Shown here one piece after another: positions 5,998 to 6,746 of a DNA stretch of 6,746 nucleotides; within the stretch, counting starts at the first letter, position 1; every line of letters begins with the position of its first letter. Position numbers and translations under genes: made by a program. The stretch is from Thiotrichaceae bacterium (GTDB taxonomy: Bacteria > Pseudomonadota > Gammaproteobacteria > Thiotrichales > Thiotrichaceae), in the NCBI GenBank assembly GCA_027030285.1, contig JALVFC010000418.1, forward strand, positions 1 to 6,746, given 5' to 3'. The notes below the pieces were generated by a model. It did not search any database. It was given only the letters and a program-made list of their open reading frames with translations, and was not told the origin of the DNA.

Positions 5998-6576
5998 TTA
6001 GAATATAGAGGTGAGCACTGTTGCAAAAGCAATTAACAATAGCACTAACACACTTAACAACGAGATAATCGCAACCAGTATAGATAGTGGATTGATTAAT
6101 ACGCCTATATTCAAATACTGGTTAAACATATCATCAAGCTGTCCAAGCAAGGATTTCATTTCCCAGATGTTTTTTGCCTGGCCGATAAAATTCAGGGCTT
6201 TTTTCCTGTCATTACTCACTTCTTTCCAGGTTGATTTTACTTCGCTGGTAACATCATCCAGCATCTCTTCTGCAATGTCAGGCAACTCTTTTACCGCTTC
6301 CAGTGCCCACCAGTAGCGCAACAGGATCAGGCTGGGTAAAAAACTGACGGCAGAAATAATCAGTGTAGTGGTAAGTGAGGTGTGCAAAATGAAGAATGAC
6401 CAGATAAACAGCCATGTGCTGATGACAATGCCCAGCAGGGCAATGGCTCGAATACCATCTGAGATATTATCTACCAGGGGTATCAGGTGGTCGAATATAT
6501 CAAAAAGCTGTTTGTTCACTGAGGATTTTAGGTTCAATGTGCTGGGTTTTGAAGATTGCTTGTTTGAATCTGGCAT
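5998..6576 (-). CDS. Hypothetical multi-pass membrane protein
   Basis: This is a 192-residue protein of no recognised family. Visible layout: a polar N-terminus rich in Ser and Lys (1-20), an amphipathic stretch (21-42), hydrophobic segments at about 43-64 and 67-87, a charged helical central part (95-155), and a long hydrophobic C-terminal stretch (157-187) long enough for one or two passes. The central part carries acidic residues and a KEV-x4-RKKA patch but no catalytic motif. ATG 6576 is preceded by AAGGG (6581-6585), four bases away. It is the first of two leftward membrane genes separated by an inverted-repeat-rich gap. Size and hairpin-like layout recall small membrane-shaping or scaffold proteins, but nothing in the sequence proves a role. 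Confidence 0.72.
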   Translation of the reverse strand: MPDSNKQSSKPSTLNLKSSVNKQLFDIFDHLIPLVDNISDGIRAIALLGIVISTWLFIWSFFILHTSLTTTLIISAVSFLPSLILLRYWWALEAVKELPDIAEEMLDDVTSEVKSTWKEVSNDRKKALNFIGQAKNIWEMKSLLGQLDDMFNQYLNIGVLINPLSILVAIISLLSVLVLLLIAFATVLTSIF

Positions 6577-6618
6577 AACACCCTTGTGTGAAATTCTGAG
6601 GATATAATAGAGATGCCC

Positions 6619-6746
6619 TCAATTATCCTGGAAAGTACTGAAGATCGCAAAACGCCTTTTTGGCGATTGTGACCACATTCTCGGGTATTTTGACAGACCC
6701 ACTGCAAACTCGATTAGGAATGCATCAAAAACGCTTGCAGAAACTT
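6619..6746 (-). CDS. Possible 3' end of a leftward gene (41 codons, open to window edge)
   Basis: On the minus strand a frame without stops runs from the window edge (first full codon at 6744) to TGA at 6621-6619, with a tail reading ...YPRMWSQSPKRRFAIFSTFQDN. It would end 42 bases before the 192-residue gene. Forty-one open codons are weak evidence alone and the C-terminus has no recognised domain. The plus strand here has only a 19-codon frame (6613-6672). It may be the tail of a real gene, part of a repeated sequence, or chance. Confidence 0.25.
   Translation of the reverse strand, partial: VSASVFDAFLIEFAVGLSKYPRMWSQSPKRRFAIFSTFQDN

Noticed and set aside
6643..6667. Hairpin CGCC-TTTTT-GGCG as a terminator for a leftward gene
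   Set aside because: The stem is only four base pairs and lies inside the open edge frame; the T-run after it on the minus strand is four bases.
6690..6695. TTGACA as a -35 element near the right edge
   Set aside because: No acceptable -10 hexamer lies 15-19 bases downstream, and no gene start with a ribosome site follows inside the window.

Overview
The window looks like a stretch of a mid-GC gammaproteobacterial chromosome. The basis is an RhlE-type DEAD-box helicase, an NnrS protein behind an FNR-type operator, and Shine-Dalgarno-led genes packed on both strands. I cannot name the genus. No phage, plasmid or CRISPR feature is visible, and I found no clearly new multi-gene system. The points of interest are regulatory sites, one broken small gene, a small mobile element and two or three uncharacterised proteins.

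Left part (1-2216). The 3' three quarters of an rhlE-like RNA helicase gene runs rightwards and stops at 1067. Directly on its stop codon sits a palindromic, MITE-like element of about 160 bp. It has 17-bp perfect terminal inverted repeats and a CTAG duplication, and it fills the gap to a convergent gene for a secreted SGNH-type esterase/acyltransferase domain protein (leftwards, start at 2079).

Middle part (2217-5117). nnrS (leftwards, probable start 3416) and a rightward transcription unit diverge from a region of about 170 bp. The rightward unit is a small gene interrupted by an in-frame TAA, followed by an APC-superfamily amino acid permease. The divergent region holds a perfect FNR/DNR-type box (TTGATACACATCAA) and a second perfect dyad (TGTCATTTGTATGACA), centred 34 bp apart. 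Each lies about 40 bp upstream of the likely start of one transcript and about 75 bp upstream of the other. This suggests joint control of NO-related NnrS and the permease unit by Crp/FNR-family regulators, for example in response to low oxygen or NO. That part is inference.

Right part (5118-6746). Two leftward genes follow: a 192-residue membrane protein of unknown function, then a 202-residue membrane-associated protein with a Cys/His cluster. The 176-bp gap between them is rich in inverted repeats and could fold into a branched RNA. At the right edge a leftward reading frame stays open to the border and may be the tail of another gene.
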